From MFD01213-c1 sp963704405 (GTDB lineage: Bacteria; Planctomycetota; Phycisphaerae; Tepidisphaerales; Tepidisphaeraceae): a DNA stretch of 64,000 nt. The notes beneath the pieces are model-generated. The model had not been told where the DNA came from. It worked only from the letters and a program-made list of their open reading frames with translations, and made no database searches. The DNA is taken from positions 3,224,001-3,288,000 of the forward strand of contig OY969903.1 of the NCBI GenBank assembly GCA_963704405.1. Reading direction: 5' to 3'. The translations under genes were made by a program, and so were the position numbers. Positions 27,210 to 35,661 of the stretch are shown here, in pieces (position 1 is the stretch's first letter; each line of letters starts with the position of its first letter).

Positions 27210-27755
27210 ATGTCCTGGATTGAAAATCGTTTCGAAGAAGGCTTGATCGTCACCAGCCTCGACTTCGCAATCAATTGGGCCCGCAAGAATTCCCTTTGGC
27301 CGATGACCTTCGGCCTAGCCTGCTGCGCCATCGAAATGATGGCCGTCGGCGCCAGCCGCTTCGACCTCGACCGCTTCGGCGCCGGCGCCTTCCGCGCCAC
27401 CCCGCGCCAGGCCGACCTCATGATCGTCGCCGGCACGGTGAATTACAAAATGGCCAGCCGCCTCAAACGCCTCTATCACCAGATGCCCGACCCCAAATAC
27501 GTCATCGCCATGGGCGCCTGCACCGTCGGCGGCGGCCCCTACTTCAAGTACGGCTACAACGTCGTCAAAGGCGTAGACCTCATCGTCCCCGTTGACGTCT
27601 ATGTCCCCGGCTGCCCCCCCCGCCCCGAAGCACTCATGGAAGGCATCATGCGCCTTCAGGACAAAATCGCCGCCAAAACCATCGCCATCCCCCGCCCCAC
27701 CAAAGCCGCGACGGTTCCCCAACCCTTCATTGCGCCAATGCCCGCGATCGCGTGA
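27210..27755 (+). CDS. nuoB: NADH-quinone oxidoreductase subunit B
   Basis: 181 residues. The four cysteines of cluster N2 are present: the adjacent pair at 38-39 (FGLACCAIEMMA), Cys104 (GACTVGGGP) and Cys135 (VPGCPPRPE). TPRQADLMIVAGTVNYKMA and YVIAMGACTVGGGPY are textbook NuoB. It transfers electrons to quinone within complex I. No other nuo gene lies beside it: a minus-strand isomerase precedes it and a toxin-antitoxin pair follows. The Pro/Ala-rich tail after residue 155 is longer than in many NuoB proteins. Either the nuo genes are scattered or this is an extra copy. Confidence 0.95.
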   Translation: MSWIENRFEEGLIVTSLDFAINWARKNSLWPMTFGLACCAIEMMAVGASRFDLDRFGAGAFRATPRQADLMIVAGTVNYKMASRLKRLYHQMPDPKYVIAMGACTVGGGPYFKYGYNVVKGVDLIVPVDVYVPGCPPRPEALMEGIMRLQDKIAAKTIAIPRPTKAATVPQPFIAPMPAIA

Positions 27756-27788
27756 GCATGAATAGATAGGCGGTATGTCGGTACGACA

Positions 27789-28055
27789 TCACAGCCTCCG
27801 ATACACGTCGCGTCGATTTTCCACGCGAAGCACGATTACCATAATCTTCTCTGTTTCGATCGTGTACAAGATCACGTAATCTTTGCTTGCATGCACACGG
27901 CGAATTCCAGGGTATCCAGAAAGCTGCCGCGTCCCTGTACGCCACGGATCCTCCGCCAGCAGGTCAATCCATCGTCCGATACGCTTTTGGATATGCGCCG
28001 GAAGACGCGCCAATGACCTCCTGGCGGCTTCAGTAAAAGTCACGTCGTGTGGCAT
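27789..28055 (-). CDS. RelE/ParE-type toxin
   Basis: 88 residues from MPHDVTFTEAARRSLARLPAHIQKRI. The segments GTRQLSGYPGIRRVHASKDYVILYTIETEKIMVIVLRVENRRDVYR match the RelE/ParE fold, including the C-terminal strand with HR- or RR-type residues. Such toxins either cut mRNA on the ribosome or poison gyrase; the sequence does not decide which. It lies 22 nt behind a small gene on the same strand that should be the antitoxin. Confidence 0.85.
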   Translation of the reverse strand: MPHDVTFTEAARRSLARLPAHIQKRIGRWIDLLAEDPWRTGTRQLSGYPGIRRVHASKDYVILYTIETEKIMVIVLRVENRRDVYRRL

Positions 28056-28077
28056 TCAACAATCCCGTCCCCCAGCC

Positions 28078-28293
28078 TTATAGGCCTAATTCTTTTTTAA
28101 CCTGCGCCCACGGGATGGTTTTTCGACCACCTTTACGAAGTGATTTCAGTTCCTTCTCGGCAAGCTTGCCCAGCACAAGATCCTCTTTCACCAATCGTTG
28201 ATATTCCTTGTTTTCCTGCTGCATACGGTCAAAGTCCCGCTCGGGAACCACAACGAATTTCTGTCGGCCGATCTTCAGGTTTGCAATAGTCAT
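28078..28293 (-). CDS. Antitoxin of the RelE/ParE-type pair
   Basis: 71 residues from MTIANLKIGRQKFVVVPERDF. A short N-terminal strand region could be the DNA-binding dimer, followed by a charged helix (RMQQENKEYQRLVKEDLVLGKLAEKELKS) that would wrap the toxin. The order antitoxin then toxin on the minus strand is standard. Assignment rests on size, position and charge pattern. The AT-rich upstream gap to queA (28294-28375) is the likely self-regulated promoter. Confidence 0.75.
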   Translation of the reverse strand: MTIANLKIGRQKFVVVPERDFDRMQQENKEYQRLVKEDLVLGKLAEKELKSLRKGGRKTIPWAQVKKELGL

Positions 28294-28375
28294 ATTCTCA
28301 TCCCTTTGACAGCTTTCTGAATTCTATCATTTTATACGTCTGTGCCCAACACATGATCATCCGCCAGGCACACAT

Positions 28376-29425
28376 TCACTCCAAAAACATCGCATCTCCA
28401 TAACTGAAAAAACGATACCTGTTTTTAATAGCAACACGATACAACTCGCGCTGGCGCTCCATTCCCACAAACGCCCCAACCAGCGCAATCAATGTGCTCC
28501 GCGGCAGATGAAAATTCGTCACCAGCCCCCCCACCCTTTTCCACCTGTATGGCGGATAAATGAATATCGATGTCTCACCTGAGGCCTCACGCCACCGCTC
28601 CCCCGCCGGCCAACTTTCCAGGACGCGGGCCGCCGTTGTGCCGACGGCTACAATCCGCCGCCCGTCCGCTTCGGCGCGATTCAGCATGTCCGCCGCCGCC
28701 GCGTCGATGCTGAACGCCTCAGTATGCATGGCGTGATCTTCCAGCGTGTCCGCAGTCACAGGTTTGAACGTGCCCAGGCCGACATGCAGCGTCAGTTGCA
28801 CGCGTGCAATCCCCATAGCATCGATCCGCCCCAAAATCGATTCGCTGAAATGCAGCCCCGCCGTCGGCGCGGCTACCGATCCCGGCGTCTTCGCATACAC
28901 CGTCTGATAACGCTCCCGATCCGTCTCATCCCGCCCGTCACGTTCCTTATCCCGCTTGATATACGGCGGCAGCGGCATCCGCCCCACCCAATTCAAAAAC
29001 GCCAGCGCCCCTCCCGCCACACCCGTCTCCACCGCCAACCGATACTCCCCACCCTCGCCGCGTGCCATTAACCGGGCTGATACTTCCGGCGCGTCCGCGA
29101 AATGCAGGATCGTGCCAACGGGCGCATCGCCAAGGTTCCGCAGCAGCACCGACCACTCACCCGGAACAGGCTCACCCAGAAAAAGCCCTTCGATTCTGCC
29201 GCCGGTGTTTTTTCGCAACATGAATCGCGCCGGCGTGACTTTGGCATCGTTAAAAACCAGAACATCTGATGGCCGCAGCAGGGTTGGCAAGTCCGAGAAG
29301 GTTCGATGTTCGACAGAGCCGCTCGATTTTTGGTAGTGCAACAACCGCGACGCCGCCCGCTCCGGCGACGGCGACTGCGCGATCAGCTCCGCCGGTAATT
29401 CAAAATCCAGTTCGTCCGTCCGCAT
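28376..29425 (-). CDS. queA: S-adenosylmethionine:tRNA ribosyltransferase-isomerase
   Basis: About 349 residues from MRTDELDFELPAELIAQSP; an ATG two codons upstream is equally open. The whole QueA family pattern is present: DVLVFNDAKVTPARF near the N-terminus, RMPLPPYIKR, YQTVYAKTPGSVAAPTAGLHFSE, LTLHVGLGTFKPV, and TNFHLPRSTLIALVGAFVG near the end. QueA adds the cyclopentene precursor ring to preQ1 in tRNA, the penultimate step of queuosine synthesis. No other que gene is adjacent. Confidence 0.96.
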   Translation of the reverse strand: MRTDELDFELPAELIAQSPSPERAASRLLHYQKSSGSVEHRTFSDLPTLLRPSDVLVFNDAKVTPARFMLRKNTGGRIEGLFLGEPVPGEWSVLLRNLGDAPVGTILHFADAPEVSARLMARGEGGEYRLAVETGVAGGALAFLNWVGRMPLPPYIKRDKERDGRDETDRERYQTVYAKTPGSVAAPTAGLHFSESILGRIDAMGIARVQLTLHVGLGTFKPVTADTLEDHAMHTEAFSIDAAAADMLNRAEADGRRIVAVGTTAARVLESWPAGERWREASGETSIFIYPPYRWKRVGGLVTNFHLPRSTLIALVGAFVGMERQRELYRVAIKNRYRFFSYGDAMFLE

Positions 29426-29676
29426 CAACATTATTGGACTTACAAGTCCCCGCTTCGTCTACCCTCGGCAACGCCCATGTTGCCTGCGCATCATCCGGCA
29501 TAAACGGACTCTCTTCACATCACTGGGGCCAATTTTGATTTTGCGTCATTTTCCGGGGGATTTTGGCTAAACTTCGGCGCTCCCTGCCGCCTGGTCCCCT
29601 CGCGCCTCCGCCATTTGCTTCAGTACACGGCGGCGTGAGTGCTCTTGATACACAAGCTTCGCTGATCGTCGCGACA

Positions 29677-30069
29677 ATGGAATTGTCGGTGGTTCAACTG
29701 ATCCGCCAGGCAATCCGCACCGCTGACCTTTCGTCCGCCGCCGCCGGGGGGCAAGTCGGTAGCGCCGTCATCGAACCTCGCCGCCATCTTCAGCCCGAGC
29801 CTCAGATTGAACCGCGCCAGCATTTCCACCCAACACCGGTTTACGAGCGCCGGCCGGTGATTCATCCGCAGCCGCGCGTTGAGCAGCTTGCACTGGCCTC
29901 TCCTCCCGAGATACCGACGCCGCATATCACCAGGCCGGAGAATCCGATCCAACCGCCCTGGAAAGTTTTGCCGTGGGAAAATCCGTCACAATCGCGCCAG
30001 ACGATAAAGATTGTCGTGCACCGCACCGATGTAACACACAAAGGCATGATGCTCGATTTATTTGTGTGA
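29677..30069 (+). CDS. Hypothetical Pro-rich protein
   Basis: About 130 residues from MELSVVQLIRQAIRTADLSS. In-frame sequence upstream to 29563 is less convincing. The middle is rich in Pro, His, Gln and Arg (PEPQIEPRQHFHPTPVYERRPVIHPQPR) and probably disordered. Both ends look structured (IKIVVHRTDVTHKGMMLDLF at the C-terminus). No known domain. A second small plus-strand gene follows after 60 nt. Confidence 0.5.
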   Translation: MELSVVQLIRQAIRTADLSSAAAGGQVGSAVIEPRRHLQPEPQIEPRQHFHPTPVYERRPVIHPQPRVEQLALASPPEIPTPHITRPENPIQPPWKVLPWENPSQSRQTIKIVVHRTDVTHKGMMLDLFV

Positions 30070-30129
30070 CGTGCCTGCGGGACAAATCGTATATTTGATC
30101 CCGGAGCGAAACGAAGCCGCCATCACACG

Positions 30130-30375
30130 ATGCCGGCTTCACCCGGAGCGGAGGCGGCGATGCTGGCGTCTGAACAAGTCGAAGAGCTGATCTGCATTCT
30201 GCACTCCTGGGATCGCGACACGCTTATCTCCCAGTTCCTCGCCTTCCGCAGCAGCTTTCCAGTTGATTTCACCCCTGAATTTCTTTCCACGCTTTCGGCT
30301 GAAAAATTACGCCACGTATTCCTGGCGATGTGTCTGCAGAATCAGCGCATGCCGGAGCTTGGCGTGGCTGCCTGA
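30130..30375 (+). CDS. Hypothetical small helical protein
   Basis: 81 residues (MPASPGAEAAMLASEQVEEL). A compact helical pattern, SEQVEELICILHSWDRDTLISQFLAFRSSFPVDFTPEFLSTLSAEKLRHVFLAMCLQNQRMPE, resembles a folded domain with well-spaced hydrophobics. A later start at residue 11 is possible. Function unknown. Same strand as the Pro-rich gene, and followed by the left arm of a long inverted repeat starting 10 nt after its stop. Confidence 0.5.
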   Translation: MPASPGAEAAMLASEQVEELICILHSWDRDTLISQFLAFRSSFPVDFTPEFLSTLSAEKLRHVFLAMCLQNQRMPELGVAA

Positions 30376-30385
30376 AGATACCTTT

Positions 30386-30619
30386 ATCCTGAGCGAAGCA
30401 CGTACTCGTGCGCAGTCGAAGGATCCAGCCGGGAAGTTGGCGACGTATCATCGGCAGGAAAAACGCGGCAGTAGATTCCTTACCCGTGGTAAATCCCCTT
30501 TCCCTCCCCCGCTGCGATGTGCATCCATCATCGTCTGCCAGATCAACTGACAATTCTGCAGTTCACTGACTCCAGGCTGGATCCTTCGACTGCGCACGAG
30601 TACGTGCTTCGCTCAGGAT
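30386..30619. repeat. Perfect 45-bp inverted repeat around a 144-bp centre
   Basis: 30386-30430 and 30575-30619 are exact reverse complements (arms begin ATCCTGAGCGAAGCACGTAC). Within each arm GCACGTACTCGTGC is itself nearly palindromic. The centre has no supported gene. The arms resemble the widespread CCTTCGACT..GCTCAGGATG type of bacterial dispersed repeat. The right arm ends 16 nt past the xerD stop and the left begins 10 nt past the small plus-strand gene, so each may act as a terminator. Confidence 0.85.
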
Positions 30620-30635
30620 GTGAGTGGGCGCGCGC

Positions 30636-31648
30636 TCAACCGCGTGGATGAAACTTCGCATGAATCCCCTTCAGCCGCTGCTGGTCGACGTGGGTATAAA
30701 TCTGCGTGGTGCTGATGTCGGAGTGGCCGAGGAGTTCCTGGACCACGCGGAGGTCGGCGCCGCCGCCAATGAGATGGGTAGCGAAGCAATGGCGAAGGAC
30801 ATGGGGGCCGGTGGTTTTGAGCAGGCCGCTCTTGCGGGCGTAGCGTTCGACGAGCATCCAGAGGCCGACGCGCTCCATCGATTTACCCGTGCGGGAGATG
30901 AAGAGGCGGTCGCTGCTGCGCTTGTCGAGCCGCGGGCGGCATTCTTCCAGATAGCGCGTCATGGCTTCGTTGGCAGCGCGGCCAAAGGGAACAACCCGCT
31001 CCTTCATTCCTTTGCCAAGCACGCGGACGCACCCAACCTGCAGATTAACGTCACGAAGCTTAAGGTCGCACAGCTCACTGCGCGCAGGCCGCTGGCGTAG
31101 AGGAGTTCCAGAATGGCAACGTCGCGGCTGAACATGAATGATCCGGGATCGGGAGTGCTGATCAGCGCAGCAACCTGCGCGCGGCTCAGAATCTTTGGCA
31201 GGCTCCGCTCGGGTTTGGGGCGTTCCAACTGCGAGAGAATCGCGGTGGTGTCAAAGCCTTCAAGCGCCAGGAATCGGAGGAAAACGCGGATGGCGGCGAG
31301 GCGGCGGGCGACGGTTTTTGTGGACTGGCCGATCTGGGATTGATGCTGAAGATAGCCGCGGAAGTCGGCAGCGGTCGCGGTAATCAGGGATTTGCCGATG
31401 GCGCTCAGATGACGATCGAGATCTTCAAGGTCGCGCCGATAAGCGTGCAGAGAGTTGTTCGCAAGGCCGCGTTCGGTGGCAAGATGGTTCAGAAGGGAGC
31501 GCAGCTCAGGCGACGGACTGATGGTATCGGTGGGCCCCTTGCCGCGCGGGGACAGGGGACGAGACGGCCGGCGAGGCGTGCGACGAGGAGGCGATGCGGA
31601 GCTGGATAAACGGGGAGTGGGGGCGGGCGTGGGCATGGGCGGCTGCAT
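30636..31648 (-). CDS. xerD: XerC/XerD-type tyrosine recombinase, one frame break
   Basis: About 335 residues if repaired. The core-binding domain (ELRSLLNHLATERGLANNSLHAYRRDLEDLDRHL) and the start of the catalytic domain (FSRDVAILELLYASGLRA) are in one frame. One base appears lost at CTGCGCGCAGTGAG (about 31080), and the rest follows in the next frame: VLGKGMKERVVPFG, HVLRHCFATHLI (HxxR), LLGHSDISTTQIYTHVD with the catalytic Tyr. This pattern is that of the chromosome dimer resolvase, which works at dif with a partner Xer. The N-terminal 35 residues are Pro/Ser-rich and overlap the neighbouring gene, so the true start may be further in. Not necessarily related to the tRNA-Tyr element 28 kb away. 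Confidence 0.87.
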
Positions 31649-31877
31649 GTTCTAGGTCCGACCGGTCCGTTTCAATGGCGTCGCCGCGGGAGCGGAGAAT
31701 CGTATCACCGGACCTGCGAACGCGGCGTTCGACGAGGAGCTCGAGATAGGTCGGGCAGGTTTTGTAGGAACCAAAGCAGTGATCGAAGGCATGGCCCAGC
31801 CGATCGAGACTGAAATGGTTCGAGCAGCGGCTGTCAGCCCGGTTGAGAAAGGGGCAATGATTGACACGTTCCATCAT
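31506..31877 (-). CDS. Small Cys-rich protein upstream of xerD
   Basis: The first 50 residues (MMERVNHCPFLNRADSRCSNHF, then HCFGSYKTCPTYLELLVERRVRR) carry four spaced cysteines in the pattern C-x9-C-x14-C-x6-C with a neighbouring His, which suggests a small metal-binding module. The remaining 70 residues are low-complexity and overlap the xerD N-terminus in another frame for about 140 nt. The Cys-rich part is probably real, and the overlapping tail may be an artefact of a local frame error. Role unknown. Confidence 0.5.
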   Translation of the reverse strand: MMERVNHCPFLNRADSRCSNHFSLDRLGHAFDHCFGSYKTCPTYLELLVERRVRRSGDTILRSRGDAIETDRSDLEHAAAHAHARPHSPFIQLRIASSSHASPAVSSPVPARQGAHRYHQSVA

Positions 31878-32113
31878 ATTCCGCCTCGCGCTTGTACCGA
31901 TAATCTATCGGCCGCGGGAGGGTCGGAACGTTAACACCTGTGCCAAAAGTCGCGCGGAGCTTTGCCACCGGCGGACAAGGGGTCCCCCGTCAGGCCACGC
32001 TCACCAAAGGCTGGATAGGGATAAGGGACCAGACGAGGGATGAATCATTTGAAGCAAAATGCAACGTTTTTAGAAAGCCGCTCAGTTCCGCGCATCTGGC
32101 GCCAAATCCATCA

Positions 32114-32926
32114 TCAGCTCAGCGGCTCATACCCCACCGCCCGCATTACCTTCCCATACTTCTCTTCCAGAATCCGCAGCTCGGCATATCCCATCTCTTC
32201 CTGCCAGTTCCCAACTCTCCCCCGGCGGACAAGCCGCTCGTATTCATCGCCAGTCTTATCCTTCCCGCCAGACTTCTCTTCCGCCGCTCGCATCTTCTCA
32301 AAGCGTGATGCTTCCACCGCCGCATCCAGCCGCGCTTCGGTATATGAAACCTGCGCAAAGGCCAGGACACTTCGCAACACCGCTGCCGTGTCCTTGTGCA
32401 GATCCTCATATCGCACCACGTGCGTCCGCGGCTGGTTCGGCAGCATCCAACCCGCCACATGCTCATCCCACTCGCAAGGCCAATGATCGTTCCCCTTCAA
32501 AAATTCACCGAGCGAAACCTTGAAATCTTTTTCAAGAAACTTCCGGTAATGCCAGTATGAAACCATCGTGTCGCGCGGATCTCGAACCACGTAAATCACC
32601 CGCGGCAGCAGCCGGTCATATGCCGTATTGCAAATCAGAAATCGCGGATCGAGAAAATCCGCAAACTGGGCCAGCGAACCCCCGTTGCGATACTGCGGAT
32701 TCACATCCGGCACATATCTGTTGAATGACCGCAGATCCAGCTGCTCGTCCTGGTCCTTCTTCAGCACATGCGCAATCAGGAATCCCAGCCACGTCGTCCC
32801 GGACTTGGGATAGCTGCACAGAAACACATCGCTGCCGCGGATCGTGGAATGAAACGGCTTGCGATCATTCGCCTGCGCAGTGCTGCCATATAACGAAGGG
32901 GCAGAAGGAACAGTCGTGCGGCCCAT
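32114..32926 (-). CDS. PAPS-dependent sulfotransferase
   Basis: 270 residues. The 5'-phosphosulfate loop is VFLCSYPKSGTTWLGFL at about residue 34-50. The 3'-phosphate site is VIYVVRDPRDTMVSYWHY near 109-126, and the C-terminal RGRVGNWQEEM corresponds to the conserved G-x-x-G-x-W segment. The fold is that of the sulfotransferase 1 family, cytosolic, moving sulfate from PAPS to a hydroxyl. Beside a glycan cluster it may sulfate a surface saccharide or its precursor; planctomycetes often handle sulfated glycans. Divergent from the methyltransferase gene across about 115 nt. Confidence 0.9.
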   Translation of the reverse strand: MGRTTVPSAPSLYGSTAQANDRKPFHSTIRGSDVFLCSYPKSGTTWLGFLIAHVLKKDQDEQLDLRSFNRYVPDVNPQYRNGGSLAQFADFLDPRFLICNTAYDRLLPRVIYVVRDPRDTMVSYWHYRKFLEKDFKVSLGEFLKGNDHWPCEWDEHVAGWMLPNQPRTHVVRYEDLHKDTAAVLRSVLAFAQVSYTEARLDAAVEASRFEKMRAAEEKSGGKDKTGDEYERLVRRGRVGNWQEEMGYAELRILEEKYGKVMRAVGYEPLS

Positions 32927-33040
32927 ATTAGTATCCTCTCAAACATCCCTGACACGGTCAGTTTACATAGATATCGGACGTTGCCGGGAAGTCAGGTGAA
33001 AAGTTTATTCGGACGTTGCCGCTCGCCGATAGCTAATCTT

Positions 33041-33964
33041 ATGGAGCCTTTAAGCTGCTGGTGCGGCAATACTCAACTTGAGCCATTCGGATTAGGCTAC
33101 TGTCTCTGCGGCGCGTGCCAGACGCTGGTGTCCGCTAGCGCCGCCGCTCAGTCCGACCCTCGCGTCCGCGACGACGCCACCGCATATTACGGCCGCGACT
33201 ATTGGTTCCGTCACCAGACTGCCGACCTCAACTGCCCCAATATCATCACCCGCAGCCGCACGGATCTTTCTGAACGATGCGTGCATTGGCTGAGGTCGCT
33301 GCTGCATTTCAAGCTGCCACCGGCGAAGGTTCTCGAAATCGGGTGTGCCCACGGCGGATTCGTCGCCATGCTCCGACAGGCCGGCTTCGATGCAAGCGGC
33401 CTTGAACTCAGTCCTTCGATCGTCGAGCTCGCCAGGAAATCATTCGATGTCCCCGTGCTCACCGGTCCAATCGAAGACCAGCCGATTTCCCCCGCCACAT
33501 ATGATGCCATCGTCATGATTGACGTCATGGAGCACCTTCCCAATCCCCTGCAAACGCTCAAGCGCTGCCTCGAATTGCTCAAGCCCGATGGCGTCTTATT
33601 CATCCAGACACCCAGCTACCCTGAAGGTTATTCCGCCGCGCGGCTGCGCACAGAAGATCACAAGTTTCAACTGATGATCGACCCCCAGGAACATCTTTAT
33701 CTCTTCAGCCGTTCCGCGACCATGAAAGCATTCGAGCAGTTAAATGCGCCGTATGTGGAATTCGTCCCCGCGATTTTTCGGCATTATGACATGTCCTTCG
33801 CCGTCAGCCGCCGCCCGTTACTGCATCACTCCCTGGGACAACGCGACACCGCCCTCTCGTCGACCGTCAGCGGTCGATTCATGCAGGCCCTGATCGACGC
33901 GGACGATCGCCGCCTCGATCTGCTCGATAAATATCGAGAACTTCGGCTGCGCGCCGCCAGCTGA
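33041..33964 (+). CDS. Class I SAM-dependent methyltransferase with Cys-rich N-terminus
   Basis: About 307 residues from MEPLSCWCGNTQLEPFG; a TTG start 60 nt upstream is possible but adds a poor segment. The N-terminus CWCG...CLCGACQ looks like a zinc knuckle, as in sugar C-methyltransferases of the TylF/NovU type. The methyltransferase fold follows: VLEIGCAHGGFVAMLRQAGFDASGLELSPS (motif I), then YDAIVMIDVMEHLPNPLQTLKRCLELLKPDGVLFIQTPSY. The C-terminal half covers the DQ-type HHLYLFSRSATMKAFE region. The likely substrate is a nucleotide sugar or glycan in the following cluster. Confidence 0.82.
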   Translation: MEPLSCWCGNTQLEPFGLGYCLCGACQTLVSASAAAQSDPRVRDDATAYYGRDYWFRHQTADLNCPNIITRSRTDLSERCVHWLRSLLHFKLPPAKVLEIGCAHGGFVAMLRQAGFDASGLELSPSIVELARKSFDVPVLTGPIEDQPISPATYDAIVMIDVMEHLPNPLQTLKRCLELLKPDGVLFIQTPSYPEGYSAARLRTEDHKFQLMIDPQEHLYLFSRSATMKAFEQLNAPYVEFVPAIFRHYDMSFAVSRRPLLHHSLGQRDTALSSTVSGRFMQALIDADDRRLDLLDKYRELRLRAAS

Positions 33965-34079
33965 CTCATCGTCCGATAAAACTCACGCCCCCGCCTTTAT
34001 TTCACCGATATGTATTCAACGGCCCTGGCTGCACTCTTTCCCAGGCGGGCTCAAGCCGGTGCCCGCGGAGAACAACGAA

Positions 34080-35654
34080 ATGCCCTCGACCCGAAAGATC
34101 TGCACGCTCCCGCAACTGCTCGATCTCCGCGCCCTGGCCGCCGCCGCCAATCGTACCGTCGTCCACTGCCACGGCTGCTTCGACATCGTTCACCCCGGGC
34201 ACATTCACTATCTGCAATTCGCCCGCTCGCTGGGCGATCTGCTCATCGTCACCGTCAGCGCTGATCCGCAGGTGAATAAGGGCCTCAACCGTCCCCTGAT
34301 TCCGGATGACCTTCGCGCCTCGAGCCTGGCCGCGCTGGAATGTGTGGATCACGTTTACGTCAATCCATACCCCACCGCCGTCGAAATCCTGGACGATCTA
34401 AAGCCTGACATCTACGTCAAAGGCCGTGAATACGAACACAACCAGGACCCAAGATTTCTCGCCGAACGGGACACCGTCACCCGCAACGGGGGGCGCGTCA
34501 TCTTCTCCAGCGGCGACGTCATCTATTCGTCGACGGCCCTCATCGGCGCGATGGAATCATCGGAGATGTTCGCCGACGAAAAAGTGCGCCGGTTCCGCCA
34601 GCAGTATGACCTGACTGATGCCGCTCTTTCCCACCTCGTCCTCCGCTGCCGCGGGAAGCGAATGGTGGTCGTCGGCGACTATATCCTGGACCGCTACCAT
34701 TTTTGCGACGCCACCGGAATCGCGAGCGAAGGGCCCATGATGACGCTTCGTCCCCTTCGCTCCGAACAATACGACGGCGCGGCGGCCGTCATCGCCCGCC
34801 ACCTCGCCGGCCTCGGCGCTCATGCCACGCTCGTCACTTCAATGGCAAACGATGACGCCTCGCAGCAGGCGGTTTCCCGTCTCACCGAAGCCGGTGTAAC
34901 CGTCCGCGCCGTTCAGCAGCGCAAGCAACTGGTCAGCAAGAGCCGCTATCTCGTCGATCAAACCAAGCTCCTGAAAGTGGACGAAGGAACTACCACACCG
35001 CTCGATTCCCGCAGCATCCAGGAAGTGGCGAAAATCATCGAAAGCGAATCAGAAGACGCCGCCGGTCTGATCTTCGCCGATTTCGGTTACGGCACGATCA
35101 CAGGCCCCCTGCTCGACCGCATCATGCCGGTCGTTCGCTCGCGGGTTCCGATCATCACCGCCGATGTTTCCGGCCGCCAAAGCACGCTCCTTCAATTTAA
35201 GAATGTCGATCTGCTCTGCCCCACCGAACGCGAAATCCGTCAGACGTTGAATAACTTTTCGAGCGGTCTGAACGCAGTCGTGTATGAACTGCTCGGCCGC
35301 ACCGGCGCCAAATCCGCCATGATTACCCTGGGCAAACAGGGCCTGTGCCTCTTTGACGAACAGAAAACAACCGGCGCCGGCGAATCCTGGGACCGCAAGC
35401 TCCGCAGCGGTTACCTTCCCGCGCTCAGCAACTACGCCGTCGACTCCATGGGCTGCGGCGACGCCCTGCTCGCAACCGCCAGCCTGGCGCTTGCCGCCGG
35501 TGGATCATCGCAGGCCGCGGCCTATCTGGGCTCACTGGCTGCGGCCATGGAAGTGCAACTGCTCGGGAACCAACCGATCGACGCCGACGGGCTGCTCGCC
35601 CGTCTGAACCCCACATTCAATAGCCGCTACGAGCGCTCACGGCTGGCCTCATAA
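34080..35654 (+). CDS. HldE-like bifunctional protein, nucleotidyltransferase then PfkB kinase
   Basis: About 524 residues from MPSTRKICTLPQLLDL (a GTG 21 nt upstream is less likely). Residues about 25-150 form a cytidylyltransferase-like domain with VVHCHGCFDIVHPGHIHYLQFARSLGD (HxGH) and VKGREYEHNQDPRF. From about residue 190 a ribokinase/PfkB domain follows: MVVVGDYILDRYHFCD, IFADFGYGTI, and DSMGCGDALLATASLALAAGG, where GCGD replaces the usual GAGD and keeps the catalytic Asp. These are the two activities of ADP-heptose synthesis (RfaE2 and RfaE1), but in the opposite order to E. coli HldE. It likely supplies an activated heptose or related sugar to the glycan cluster. Confidence 0.85.
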   Translation: MPSTRKICTLPQLLDLRALAAAANRTVVHCHGCFDIVHPGHIHYLQFARSLGDLLIVTVSADPQVNKGLNRPLIPDDLRASSLAALECVDHVYVNPYPTAVEILDDLKPDIYVKGREYEHNQDPRFLAERDTVTRNGGRVIFSSGDVIYSSTALIGAMESSEMFADEKVRRFRQQYDLTDAALSHLVLRCRGKRMVVVGDYILDRYHFCDATGIASEGPMMTLRPLRSEQYDGAAAVIARHLAGLGAHATLVTSMANDDASQQAVSRLTEAGVTVRAVQQRKQLVSKSRYLVDQTKLLKVDEGTTTPLDSRSIQEVAKIIESESEDAAGLIFADFGYGTITGPLLDRIMPVVRSRVPIITADVSGRQSTLLQFKNVDLLCPTEREIRQTLNNFSSGLNAVVYELLGRTGAKSAMITLGKQGLCLFDEQKTTGAGESWDRKLRSGYLPALSNYAVDSMGCGDALLATASLALAAGGSSQAAAYLGSLAAAMEVQLLGNQPIDADGLLARLNPTFNSRYERSRLAS

Positions 35655-35661
35655 GGAATCA

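Noticed and set aside
30636..31648. The tyrosine recombinase as integrase of the tRNA-Tyr element
   Set aside because: It is 28 kb on the other side of core genes and its motifs are those of Xer dimer resolvases.
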